Assembly (NCBI RefSeq): GCF_005503365.1
Contig: NZ_SCML01000003.1
Span: 144,476 to 208,475 of the forward strand
Direction: 5' to 3'
DNA: 64,000 nucleotides
Origin: Hydrogenophaga sp. 2FB
GTDB lineage: Bacteria > Pseudomonadota > Gammaproteobacteria > Burkholderiales > Burkholderiaceae_C
The stretch's first letter is position 1; every line of letters starts with the position of its first letter. Both the position numbers and the translations under genes were made by a program. The notes under the pieces are model-generated. The model worked only from the letters and a program-made list of their open reading frames with translations. It was not told the DNA's origin and did no database searches. Below, piece by piece: positions 17,490 to 25,771 of the stretch.

Positions 17490-18464
17490 ATGTTTTTTCG
17501 ACCCATGCTAGCCACCCTTGCGCTCGGTGTGCTGACCGTGACCGGGGTCGCCGCGCAAGGCAACTGGCCCACGCGCCCGGTCAAGCTGATCGTGCACGCG
17601 CCGGCCGGTGGCGCCTCCGATGTCTATGCCCGTCTGGTCGCCGATGGCCTGCAGGCCAAGTGGGGCCAACCGGTGGTCGTCGACAACAAGGCTGGTGCCA
17701 ATGGCCTGGTGGCCACTCAGGCCCTGATGGGTGCCGCGCCCGATGGCTACACGCTGATGCAGACGGCGACGGGCCCCGTGGCCATGAACCCGCTCATGCA
17801 TGGCAAGGCCTACGACCCGGCGGTGGCTTACGCGGCCATCGGCCCGGTGACGGCCACCAGCATGATCATCGTCGCCGGTGTGAACGAACCCTACTCGGAC
17901 CTGCGCGGCCTGGCCGCCTATGCCAAGGCGAACCCCGGCAAGGCCAGCTACGCCTCCGCCGGCGCGGGGGCGGTGCCGCACATCGGCATGGAATACGTCA
18001 ACGTGTCGCTGGGCGCGGGCATGCTCCACGTGCCCTACCGTGGCGAGGCGCAGTTCATTCCCGAACTGCTCTCCGGCCGCGTGTCGATGGCCATGATGAT
18101 CGCGGGCTCCGCACTCCCGCATGTGCAGTCGGGCAAGCTCAAGGCGATCGCCGTGACCTCGCCCGAGCGCGAGCCCGCGTTGCCCAACGTCAAGACCTTG
18201 CAGGAGGAGGGCATCAAGATGTCGCTGCCGCTGTGGTGGGGTCTGGTGGCACCGGCGGGAACGCCGGAGGCTATCGTGAAGAAGATCAACAGCGATCTCG
18301 CAGCCGTCGTCGCCAGCCCAGCGGTGCAGAAGCGCTTCGCCGAACTCTCGGTGAGCGCGCCCGCGGCCGTGTCGACCGAGGCGTATCGCAAGTATCTGAT
18401 CGACGAGGCGCAGAAGTTCGTCACCCTGCTCAAGGAAACGAACATCTCGGTGAAGCCCGAGTAG
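17490..18464 (+). CDS. Bug/TctC-family tripartite tricarboxylate transporter receptor
   Basis: A 324-residue periplasmic binding protein with a signal peptide (cleavage near GVAA-QGN, about residue 24). Family marks are WPTRPVKLIVHAPAGGASDVYAR at the N-terminus, VVVDNKAGANG, and the GTPEAIVKKIN segment near the C-terminus. Bug proteins bind carboxylates and other small polar compounds; most are orphan, and no TctA/TctB membrane partners are present here. AGGAG lies 8 bases before the ATG. Divergent from the LysR regulator and probably under its control. A hairpin terminator follows at 18479. Confidence 0.93.
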   Translation: MFFRPMLATLALGVLTVTGVAAQGNWPTRPVKLIVHAPAGGASDVYARLVADGLQAKWGQPVVVDNKAGANGLVATQALMGAAPDGYTLMQTATGPVAMNPLMHGKAYDPAVAYAAIGPVTATSMIIVAGVNEPYSDLRGLAAYAKANPGKASYASAGAGAVPHIGMEYVNVSLGAGMLHVPYRGEAQFIPELLSGRVSMAMMIAGSALPHVQSGKLKAIAVTSPEREPALPNVKTLQEEGIKMSLPLWWGLVAPAGTPEAIVKKINSDLAAVVASPAVQKRFAELSVSAPAAVSTEAYRKYLIDEAQKFVTLLKETNISVKPE

Positions 18465-18478
18465 AACGGATAGGCCCC

Positions 18479-18508
18479 CGGGCAAGCACCCCTCGGGTTG
18501 CCCGTTTT
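18479..18508 (+). terminator. Rho-independent terminator after the Bug gene
   Basis: CGGGCAA (18479-18485) pairs with TTGCCCG (18498-18504), followed by TTTT. It lies 14 bases past the Bug stop and just before the SPOR protein start. Confidence 0.7.
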
Positions 18509-18510
18509 GC

Positions 18511-19536
18511 ATGCCAGAATCCGGCATGCCCGCGACCCCGCCGCCCGCTGCCCAGGTTCCCGAGAGCGCCACCACGGCGCTCTACCGCGCGGCATTGGGG
18601 CCCGTGAACACCGCGCAGTGCCTGCAGGTGTTCGAGCGCTTCGACGAGGCCGGGCGCGCCAGCCCGGTGTGGAACCCGGCGGCGGGTTTCCTCACGCTGA
18701 ACTGGATGGTGTTTCGCCAGCTCTGGGGCGCGGCGCTGGTGTATGTGGTGGGCGTCGGTGGCCTGGCGCTGCTGGCGATCGGCCTGGGGCGGCATTTCCT
18801 GCAGTGGCCGCGAGGCGTGGAATGGGGTGTGCTCGGTGCGCTGCTGTTGCTGAGCATTGCCCTTCCCGGTGCCTATGGCCACGCGATCCTGCACACCGAC
18901 ACGCGCCGGCGTATGACGCGCGCGGTGCGCGAAGCGAGCACCCTGCGAGAAGCCTGCGCGACGCTGGCACAGCAGGCGAGTTCCAGGCGGCGTCTGTGGG
19001 TGTTGGCGCTGCTCAATGGCTTGCTGGTGGCGGTTGCCGTCGGCGTTTACCTGGTTCCGGGTTCGCCAGGATCGGCGTTGGCACACCCCCCGCAAGCGGG
19101 CGTCGCGGCTGCACCGACACCAGCACCAGCACCAACGCCCGCACCGGCTGCGACTCCCGAGCCGCCGGTCCTTCCCGTGCCACCCGCCGTGGTGGCGCCC
19201 GAGCCCGAGCCGGCGCCCCCTCCGATGGCAGCGGCGCCACCGCCGGCGTTGCCCGAACCCGTGCGCTTGCCGAGCGCCGTCAAGCCGACCGCGGACAACA
19301 CGCTGCAGCAGGCCCATGGCATCAACGTCGGCCTGTTCGCCGACCGCGCCAACGCCGAGAAGGCCCATGCGCGCCTGGCCGACGCGGGGTTTGCCGCCCT
19401 CCTGCAGACGGTCGAGCGGCCCAACGGACCGCTCACGCGCGTGCGCGTCGGCCCGTTTGCCAGCCGCGCGCAGGCCGACGAAGCGGCGGCGCGCATTCGC
19501 GCCCTGGGTCTGGACGCGGTGGTGTTTCGGCCTTGA
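18511..19536 (+). CDS. Membrane protein with C-terminal SPOR domain
   Basis: A 341-residue protein. About 60 soluble residues come first (VFERFDEAGRASPVWNPAAGFLTLNWMVFRQLW, resembling the DUF2628-type N-terminus of small membrane proteins). Two close hydrophobic helices (about 73-95, 108-128) and a third (about 168-186) follow. A long Ala/Pro-rich linker (about 195-255) ends in a SPOR domain (about 268-341; INVGLFADRANAEKAHARL and RVRVGPFASRAQADEAAARI). SPOR domains bind denuded septal glycan, so a role at the cell envelope or division site is likely. Transcribed alone. Confidence 0.85.
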   Translation: MPESGMPATPPPAAQVPESATTALYRAALGPVNTAQCLQVFERFDEAGRASPVWNPAAGFLTLNWMVFRQLWGAALVYVVGVGGLALLAIGLGRHFLQWPRGVEWGVLGALLLLSIALPGAYGHAILHTDTRRRMTRAVREASTLREACATLAQQASSRRRLWVLALLNGLLVAVAVGVYLVPGSPGSALAHPPQAGVAAAPTPAPAPTPAPAATPEPPVLPVPPAVVAPEPEPAPPPMAAAPPPALPEPVRLPSAVKPTADNTLQQAHGINVGLFADRANAEKAHARLADAGFAALLQTVERPNGPLTRVRVGPFASRAQADEAAARIRALGLDAVVFRP

Positions 19537-19543
19537 GCGGGCG

Positions 19544-20737
19544 TCAGCCCCGCGCGCCGCGCGCGTCCACGCGGATCACGCGCTCGACCTTGCCATCGAC
19601 CAGCCCACCGCGCACACCGATCATCACGTCGTACAGGTTGACCGTGGGATCGCAATGCCCGGGCACCAGCCATACCGTGTCGCCCAGCTGGGGCAGGGAC
19701 AGGGGCTGGCCGGCGTAGGCCGCGCGCAGCAGACCGTGCTCGTCGCCGCCATTGGCGAACACCAGGCCCGGCGGGCTCCACACCATGGGCAGGCCGCTGT
19801 CGATGGCGTGGCTCTTGTGGCCCGCATCGCACACCGCATGTTCCTTGCCGCGGCTCATTACCTGGCTCTTCACGAACAGCGCATGTTCGAACTGCGGCGC
19901 CAGCGGCGCGCTTTCGTTGCGCGCGTAGTCCGCGTCCATGAACAGGTAGGAGCCCACCTGCAACTCGCCCCACACATGGCTGGCGGTTTCCAGCACGAAG
20001 GTGCCGGTGCCCGCGCCGGTGATCAACGGCACCTCGAAGCCCGCGGCCAGCAGGCGCTCGCGGGTGAGCGCGGCCGCCCAGGCGGCTTCGGCGATCGCCT
20101 GCGCGCGCTCGGCCGGGTCGCGGCGGTGTTGGGCGCCGCCGTGGTAGGCCTGCAGGCCGGCAAAGCGCAGCACCGGGTGTTGGGCGATCAGGCGTGTCAG
20201 GTCCACCGCCGCTTCGCCTGGCGCCACGCCGCAACGGCCCTGGCCCACGTCAATTTCCACCAACACGTCGATGCGGGCGTCACCGACGACCTGCGCCTCT
20301 TGCAGTGCCTGGGCCAGTCGCGCCACGCCCACCGCGCTGTCCACCGCGATGCCGAAGCGCGTGGGCAGATCGCGCACGGCGCACGCCAGGCGCTGCAGCT
20401 TGGCTTCGGCGATCACTTCGTTGGTGATGGTGATGTCGGTCACGCCGCCCATCGCCAGCGCAATTGCTTCGTCGGTCTTCTGCACGCACACGCCGACCGC
20501 GCCGTGCGCCATCTGCAGGCGCGCGATTTCGGCGCTCTTGTGCATCTTGGCGTGGGGCCGCAGGCGCAGGTTGTGTGCTCTCGCATAGGCGGCCATGTGC
20601 GCGAGGTTGCGCTCCATCGCGTCGAGGTCGACCACCAGCGCGGGCGTGTCGATGTGGTCCACGCGCTGCCCCAGCAGGCTTTGCGCGCGGTGGTGCCATG
20701 GCGCGATGGGCGTCAGCGGGTCATGTACTGCGTTCAT
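19544..20737 (-). CDS. D-threonine-aldolase / DSD1-type PLP enzyme (alanine racemase fold)
   Basis: A 397-residue fold-type III PLP enzyme. DTPALVVDLDAMERN begins the barrel and K64 in RPHAKMHKS is the expected Schiff-base lysine. The C-terminal domain carries the H-x-C type metal site (VPGHCDPT, near residue 357) of the D-threonine aldolase / 3-hydroxy-D-aspartate aldolase / D-serine dehydratase family. It needs PLP and a divalent metal and splits or dehydrates D-beta-hydroxy amino acids; which one cannot be told. The start overlaps the end of the upstream histidine phosphatase by 17 bases. Confidence 0.87.
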   Translation of the reverse strand: MNAVHDPLTPIAPWHHRAQSLLGQRVDHIDTPALVVDLDAMERNLAHMAAYARAHNLRLRPHAKMHKSAEIARLQMAHGAVGVCVQKTDEAIALAMGGVTDITITNEVIAEAKLQRLACAVRDLPTRFGIAVDSAVGVARLAQALQEAQVVGDARIDVLVEIDVGQGRCGVAPGEAAVDLTRLIAQHPVLRFAGLQAYHGGAQHRRDPAERAQAIAEAAWAAALTRERLLAAGFEVPLITGAGTGTFVLETASHVWGELQVGSYLFMDADYARNESAPLAPQFEHALFVKSQVMSRGKEHAVCDAGHKSHAIDSGLPMVWSPPGLVFANGGDEHGLLRAAYAGQPLSLPQLGDTVWLVPGHCDPTVNLYDVMIGVRGGLVDGKVERVIRVDARGARG

Positions 20738-21362
20738 CGAGCGTGGCTTCCGTTTGCAGGTGGGCGGTGTCGGCCCAGCCCACCAGCGTCAATCCCTCGG
20801 GCGACCACAGCAGGCGGTTGACCGCGGCGTTGGGCAATTCCCAGCTGCGCGGCGCGGTCAACTCCAGCCGGGTGGCGGCGCGGTAGAGGATGTCGAGCAC
20901 GCCCCCATGCGCGACCATCAACACCTGCTCGCCCGGGTGGCGCGAGGCCAGGTCCAGCACGGTGGGGATCACGCGCCGCTGCAACTGCTCCAGCGATTCA
21001 CCACCGGCTGGTGCGAAGTCGGGCATGCGCTTGCGCCAGGCCAGCGCTTCGGTGGGCCAGCGGCTTTCCAGTTCGGCCCAGGTCTGGCCTTCGAAGCGGC
21101 CGAAATGGCGTTCGCGCAAACCTTTGTGCGGCGCCACGTCCAGGCCTTTGATGCGGGCCACCGCCTGCGCGGTGTCGAACGCGCGACCCAGGTCGCTGGC
21201 ATAGATCGCGGCAATGGGCTCGTCGCGCAACGACTGCGCCAGTTGCTCGGCCTGCCAGCGGCCCCGTTCGTTGAGCGCGATGTCGGTGTGGCCCTGGATG
21301 CGGGTGTCGCGATTCCAGGCGGTTTCGCCATGGCGCACGGCAAGAATGCGGGTGACTTGCAA
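20721..21362 (-). CDS. Histidine phosphatase family protein (phosphoglycerate mutase-like)
   Basis: A 213-residue cytoplasmic enzyme of the phosphoglycerate mutase-like superfamily. The catalytic RHGET (10-14) lies near the N-terminus, with RIQGHTDIALNERG, YASDLGRAFDTAQ, LRERHFGRFEG and the second histidine in VAHGGV. This resembles CobC/GpmB-type phosphatases. The start is probably the TTG at 21362, with AAGGA six bases upstream; longer frames add an unconserved tail. It reads into the PLP enzyme with a 17-base overlap. Substrate unknown. Confidence 0.9.
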   Translation of the reverse strand: MQVTRILAVRHGETAWNRDTRIQGHTDIALNERGRWQAEQLAQSLRDEPIAAIYASDLGRAFDTAQAVARIKGLDVAPHKGLRERHFGRFEGQTWAELESRWPTEALAWRKRMPDFAPAGGESLEQLQRRVIPTVLDLASRHPGEQVLMVAHGGVLDILYRAATRLELTAPRSWELPNAAVNRLLWSPEGLTLVGWADTAHLQTEATLDERST

Positions 21363-21468
21363 AAGAATTCCTTGGTGGCAGGACGATGTAAATTTGAATT
21401 TACTGACCGGGGTATTTTGACGGTTTATCGGGCTTGAGAGGGCGTTGGTTTGGGACACAATCGCCCGC

Positions 21469-23841
21469 ATGAGACCACCGCTCTCTCCCTTGAACGGGGA
21501 TTTTTCCACCCTCTTCAACTTCCTGCCGATCGGAGCCTACCGCTGTGCCCCCGACGGGCACTTGCTGCGCGCCAACCAGGCGCTGGTGGCACTCAACGGC
21601 TACGTGTCCGAGGCCGAGATGATGTCGCGCGTGAAAGACATCGGCAGCGAGTGGTATGTCGAGCCGCAGCGCCGCGCCGAGTTCAAGCGCCTGCTCGAGC
21701 ACGACGGCTTCGCGCGCGGCTTCATCTCGGAGATCTACCGGCACCACACGCGCGAACGCCGTTGGGTGAGCGAGAACGCGCACAGCGTGCGCGACGACCA
21801 GGGCGAGCTGCTGTACTACGAAGGCACGGTGGAAGACATCACCGAGCGCGTGCATGCCCAGAAGGCCCTGCGCGAGAGCGAGGAGCAACTGCGGCTCATC
21901 ACCTCCCAGATGCCCGGCGCGGTGTTCGCGGTGCATGTGCGCCACGATGGCGCGCGCGAGTACCGCTTCCTGAGCGAGGGCATCCGGGACATCTACGGCT
22001 TCGAGGCCGAGGACCTGATGCGCAACCCCACGCTGCTCGCGCGCTACTTCCATCCCGAGGACCAGGCCATGCTGGAGCGGGACTGGCTGGCGATCCTGGC
22101 CGGGCAGGTCAACCTGGAGACCGAGTTCCGCGTCGTATTGCCCGACGGGCGGATCAAGTGGATCTGCAACCGCTCGTGCGCCGTTTCGGCCGATGCGAAC
22201 GGTTTCCTGCGCGTGGGCGTGCTGCTCGACATCACCGACCGCAAGCAGGCCGAGGCCGCGCTGCACGACAGCGAGGCGCTGTGGAAACTGGCACTGGAGA
22301 GCGCGGGCGACGGCGTGTGGGACTGGAACCTGGTCACCGGCGAGGAGTTCTTCTCGCGCGGCATCAAGGCCATGTTCGGCTACGACGACGCAGACATTCC
22401 CAATCTCTCGGCCGAGCTTGATGCGATCACCCATCCGGAAGACGTGCCGCAGATGCTGGCCGACCGCCAGGCCCACTTCGACGGTCGGGTGCCGGTGTAC
22501 CGCAACGAGCACCGCATCCGCTGCAAGAACGGCGCCTGGAAGTGGGTGCTCTCGCGCGGCATGGCGATCACGCGCGACGAAAACGGCTGGCCAACCCGCG
22601 TGGTGGGCACCCACACCGACATCACCGAACACAAGCACGCCGAGGCCCAGCACCGCGCGCTGGAGGTGCAGCTGCGCGAATCGCAAAAGATGGAGGCGAT
22701 CGGCACGCTCGCCGGCGGTGTGGCGCACGACTTCAACAACCTGCTCGCCGCCATCCTGGGCAACCTGGTGCTGGCGCGCGAGGACGTGGGGGAACACCAC
22801 CCCGCGCAGGAAAGCCTGGTGGAGATCCACCGCGCGGCCATTCGCGCGCGGCAACTGGTGCAGCAGATCCTGACCTTCAGCCGGCGCCAGACGCAGGAGA
22901 TGCTGCGCCAGCCGCTCACGCCCATGGTGGAAGAGGCCCTGGGCCTCATGCGCTCGCTGCTGCCGGCTGGCCTCAAGCTGGTCGCGCTGCTGCCGGAAGC
23001 CGAGTTGCCGGTGCTGGCCGACGCCACGCAGATGCAGCAGGTGCTGATGAACCTGTGCACCAACGCCTGGCAGGCGATGGACGGCTCTTCGGGCGACATC
23101 ACCGTGGCGCTGCGCGAGGTGCGGGTGGACGCCTCACAGGCCCTGCAGTTGGGCCTGGCGGGCGGGGCCTATGCCTGCCTGAGCGTGGCCGACAACGGCC
23201 CGGGCATGGACGAGGCCACGCAGCACCGCGTCTTCGAGCCCTTTTTCACCACCAAGGCGCCGGGCACCGGCACCGGTCTGGGGTTGGCCGTGGTGCACGG
23301 CATCGTCAGAGCCCACCGGGGTGCCATTGCGGTGCACAGCCGCGTGGGCGAGGGCTCGCGCTTCGACGTCTATCTGCCGCTGGCCGACGAGGGTGCACAC
23401 GGCGACGCCGCGGCTGTGCCGATCGCCCCGGTCGAAACGCCCGCTCCCGAGCAGGCCACGCCGGACAAGCACGTGCTCTACATCGACGACTACGAGGCGC
23501 TGGTGTTTCTCGTCGGGCGCCTGCTGCGCAAGCAGGGCTACCGCACCACCACCTTCGAATCGGGCGAGGCGGCCATGGCCTGGTTGCGCGCGAACCCGGA
23601 CGATCCGGTGGACCTGATCGTGACCGACCAGAACATGCCCGGCATGTCGGGTGTGGACGTGGCGCGCGAGGCCCGAATCCTGCGCCCGGACCTGCGCGTG
23701 GCCATCGTCTCCGGGCACATCGACGACAAGCTGCACGTCGAGGCGAGCGCGGTCGGTGTGATCGAGGTGATGGGCAAGCAGGACAGCATGGACGCGCTGG
23801 GCAAGGCGATCCGCGAATTGCTGGAACGCGCGACAGCCTGA
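21469..23841 (+). CDS. Soluble multi-PAS hybrid histidine kinase
   Basis: A 790-residue cytoplasmic hybrid kinase with no transmembrane segment. Three PAS/PAC units (about 15-135, 140-262, 268-400) each end in a PAC motif (VEDITER, LLDITDRK, HTDITEHK). The HisKA has GGVAHDFNNLLAAILGN, a form typical of hybrid kinases. The HATPase has NLCTNAWQAM, DNGPGMD and GTGTGLGLAVVHGIV. A C-terminal receiver (about 665-790) has DD (about 670) and VTDQNMPGMSG with the acceptor aspartate. I chose the ATG at 21469; a TTG at 21445 would add eight residues and neither has a strong ribosome binding site. It diverges from the phosphatase gene. No partner regulator is adjacent. Confidence 0.9.
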   Translation: MRPPLSPLNGDFSTLFNFLPIGAYRCAPDGHLLRANQALVALNGYVSEAEMMSRVKDIGSEWYVEPQRRAEFKRLLEHDGFARGFISEIYRHHTRERRWVSENAHSVRDDQGELLYYEGTVEDITERVHAQKALRESEEQLRLITSQMPGAVFAVHVRHDGAREYRFLSEGIRDIYGFEAEDLMRNPTLLARYFHPEDQAMLERDWLAILAGQVNLETEFRVVLPDGRIKWICNRSCAVSADANGFLRVGVLLDITDRKQAEAALHDSEALWKLALESAGDGVWDWNLVTGEEFFSRGIKAMFGYDDADIPNLSAELDAITHPEDVPQMLADRQAHFDGRVPVYRNEHRIRCKNGAWKWVLSRGMAITRDENGWPTRVVGTHTDITEHKHAEAQHRALEVQLRESQKMEAIGTLAGGVAHDFNNLLAAILGNLVLAREDVGEHHPAQESLVEIHRAAIRARQLVQQILTFSRRQTQEMLRQPLTPMVEEALGLMRSLLPAGLKLVALLPEAELPVLADATQMQQVLMNLCTNAWQAMDGSSGDITVALREVRVDASQALQLGLAGGAYACLSVADNGPGMDEATQHRVFEPFFTTKAPGTGTGLGLAVVHGIVRAHRGAIAVHSRVGEGSRFDVYLPLADEGAHGDAAAVPIAPVETPAPEQATPDKHVLYIDDYEALVFLVGRLLRKQGYRTTTFESGEAAMAWLRANPDDPVDLIVTDQNMPGMSGVDVAREARILRPDLRVAIVSGHIDDKLHVEASAVGVIEVMGKQDSMDALGKAIRELLERATA

Positions 23842-23866
23842 CGCCGGGCCGTCGAAGTCCGCGCCC

Positions 23867-24568
23867 TCAGCGCGGCACTTCGATGTTGACCTGGCGCAGC
23901 CCCTCGGGGGGCGCCGGGAAGTCGCGCAGCGCGGCGTCCAGCATCGCGGACCACAGGCCATTCGTGCTGTTCCAGCGGCCGTCGTGCGCGGCGCGCGTTT
24001 CGTACACCACCTTGCCGCTGGCGGCATGCCGGATCACCAGCGCGAGTTCGCGCTTGTAGTAGGGCGACTCCATCATCATGGGCGGGTACATCGGCATCCA
24101 GATCACCTGGCCGCGGCCCGTCACCACGTAGTCGCGCCCCGGCATGCCATAACCGAAGCCCGGGCCCCAGTAGCCACCCCAATAGCCGTTGTACGGGCTT
24201 TCCCAGGGCGCGCGGGGCAGGCGCAGGGTGCTGGCGTCCACCTGCACCGTCCAGGGCGACGACGTGCCGGCCGCGGCGCGCGTCCAGCCGACCTTGGCGA
24301 GCGCCAGCGTAGCAAGGTTTTCCAGCTCGTCCTGGCCGGCCGCCACCTTGCCTTCGCGCTGCGAGGGCAGGCGGTCAAAGCGGTAGATCTGGGGCGCTTG
24401 CGGGATCGTGACCGGCGTGCCCGGCTTCACGCCCGGCTGGTCGGCCCAGCGCGCGAAACTCTGCACCTGGTTGTCCACCAGGTAGACGCTGGCGCAGCCG
24501 CTCAAGACCACCAGGGCAATGGCCAGGCCCAGGGCCTTGAGGATGCGGATCGGTTGTGTGACGTTCAT
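23867..24568 (-). CDS. DUF4136-type lipoprotein
   Basis: A 233-residue envelope lipoprotein with a signal sequence and lipobox LSGC (acylated C25). The mature part has an FARWAD-type segment, YRFDRLPSQ, and a tyrosine/glycine-rich loop (YNGYWGGYWGPGFGYG, about 128-143) common in DUF4136 proteins. It ends in YKRELALVIRHAASGKVVYETRA. Function is unknown; such proteins are thought to be outer-membrane lipoproteins. It lies 36 bases downstream of ttcA on the same strand. Confidence 0.85.
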   Translation of the reverse strand: MNVTQPIRILKALGLAIALVVLSGCASVYLVDNQVQSFARWADQPGVKPGTPVTIPQAPQIYRFDRLPSQREGKVAAGQDELENLATLALAKVGWTRAAAGTSSPWTVQVDASTLRLPRAPWESPYNGYWGGYWGPGFGYGMPGRDYVVTGRGQVIWMPMYPPMMMESPYYKRELALVIRHAASGKVVYETRAAHDGRWNSTNGLWSAMLDAALRDFPAPPEGLRQVNIEVPR

Positions 24569-24604
24569 GGTGCCTCCTGGAGGCGGTTGCGCGGGCGAAA
24601 GGTG

Positions 24605-25528
24605 TCAGTGCGCAACCGCAATGGGTACGACCATGGCAGGGGCCGTTGCGTTCCCTTCTGGTGCCACGCGCTGCGCAAGCGCCGGTCTGGAGGCCTGGGG
24701 CAGGGGCTCGTCATCGAACGCCTTGTCGCCGTCTTCGCTGGCCTCGCCGGTGGCCCGGATGGTTTCAAACGGAAACAGCGAGCGGTCCATCAGGTGGCTG
24801 GGCACGATGTTCTGCAAGGCGGTGAACATGTTCTCCACGCGGCCCGGGAAACGCTTCTCCCAGTCCTTGAGCATCAGGCCGACCTGCTTGCGCTGCAGGT
24901 TCTCCTGGCTGCCGCACAGCGTGCAGGGAATGATGGGGAACTGCCGCAGCTCGGCCCAGCGGATCAGGTCCGTCTCGGGCACGTACGCCATGGGGCGGAT
25001 CACCACGTGCTGGCCGTCGTCGCTCACCAGCTTGGGCGGCATGCCCTTGAGCTTGGCGCCGAAGAACATGTTGAGCATCAGCGTCTGCAGGATGTCGTCG
25101 CGGTGGTGGCCGAGGGCGATCTTGGTCGCGCCCAGTTCGCTCGCCACGCGGTACAGGATGCCGCGGCGCAGCCGGCTGCACAGGCTGCACATGGTCTTGC
25201 CCTCGGGGATCACGCGCTTGACGATGGAGTACGTGTCCTGGTTCTCGATGTGGAACTTCACGCCGAGCTTCGTGAGGTAGGCGGGCAGGATGTCGGCCGG
25301 AAAGCCGGGCTGTTTCTGGTCGAGGTTGACCACGATCAGCTCGAAGTCGATCGGCGCGCGCGCCTGTAGCTTCTGCAGGATGTCGAGCATGCCGTAGCTG
25401 TCCTTGCCGCCCGAGAGGCAGACCATCACGCGGTCGCCTTCTTCGATCATGTTGTAGTCCACGATCGCGCGGCCGACTTCGCGGCACAGGCGCTTTTCGA
25501 GTTTGTGGTTTTCGAGTTCGATGTTCAT
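24605..25528 (-). CDS. ttcA: tRNA 2-thiocytidine(32) synthetase TtcA
   Basis: An enzyme of about 307 residues that thiolates cytidine 32 in tRNA using ATP and an iron-sulfur cluster. The PP-loop SGGKDS (39-44), the first CxxC as CSLC (C114/C117) and the second as CTLC (C202/C205) are all present, along with RLRRG and GHHRDD. I set the start at the ATG at 25528 ([18 protein letters not shown] begins the conserved region). An ATG at 25603 would add 25 residues with no homology I recognise; neither has a clear ribosome binding site. The acidic tail of about 40 residues is not conserved. Confidence 0.93.
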   Translation of the reverse strand: MNIELENHKLEKRLCREVGRAIVDYNMIEEGDRVMVCLSGGKDSYGMLDILQKLQARAPIDFELIVVNLDQKQPGFPADILPAYLTKLGVKFHIENQDTYSIVKRVIPEGKTMCSLCSRLRRGILYRVASELGATKIALGHHRDDILQTLMLNMFFGAKLKGMPPKLVSDDGQHVVIRPMAYVPETDLIRWAELRQFPIIPCTLCGSQENLQRKQVGLMLKDWEKRFPGRVENMFTALQNIVPSHLMDRSLFPFETIRATGEASEDGDKAFDDEPLPQASRPALAQRVAPEGNATAPAMVVPIAVAH

Positions 25529-25771
25529 GGTGGCAAAAAAATCAATCGATCGGCGCATCGCGGGCGCTGGTTCGTTGGTCCGTATTGTCGGTCGCTCGGG
25601 CATTTCAGGGGCGGTGCAGGCCGATTGTCACTGCGACCCCATGTCCGTGGCAGGCGCCAAGGGCGTGCGCGGCGGGCAGGCGGTGGCAACAAAGCGCTTC
25701 TATTGTCAAAAGATGTAGCATCAAAATCTTTGGATATCTAGCATAACTACTATCAAAAGGAGAGCTGCCCC

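Noticed and set aside
25604..25771. Small genes in the ttcA-autotransporter gap
   Set aside because: Only short shadow frames without ribosome binding sites; the stretch is AT-rich and better explained as promoter and leader.
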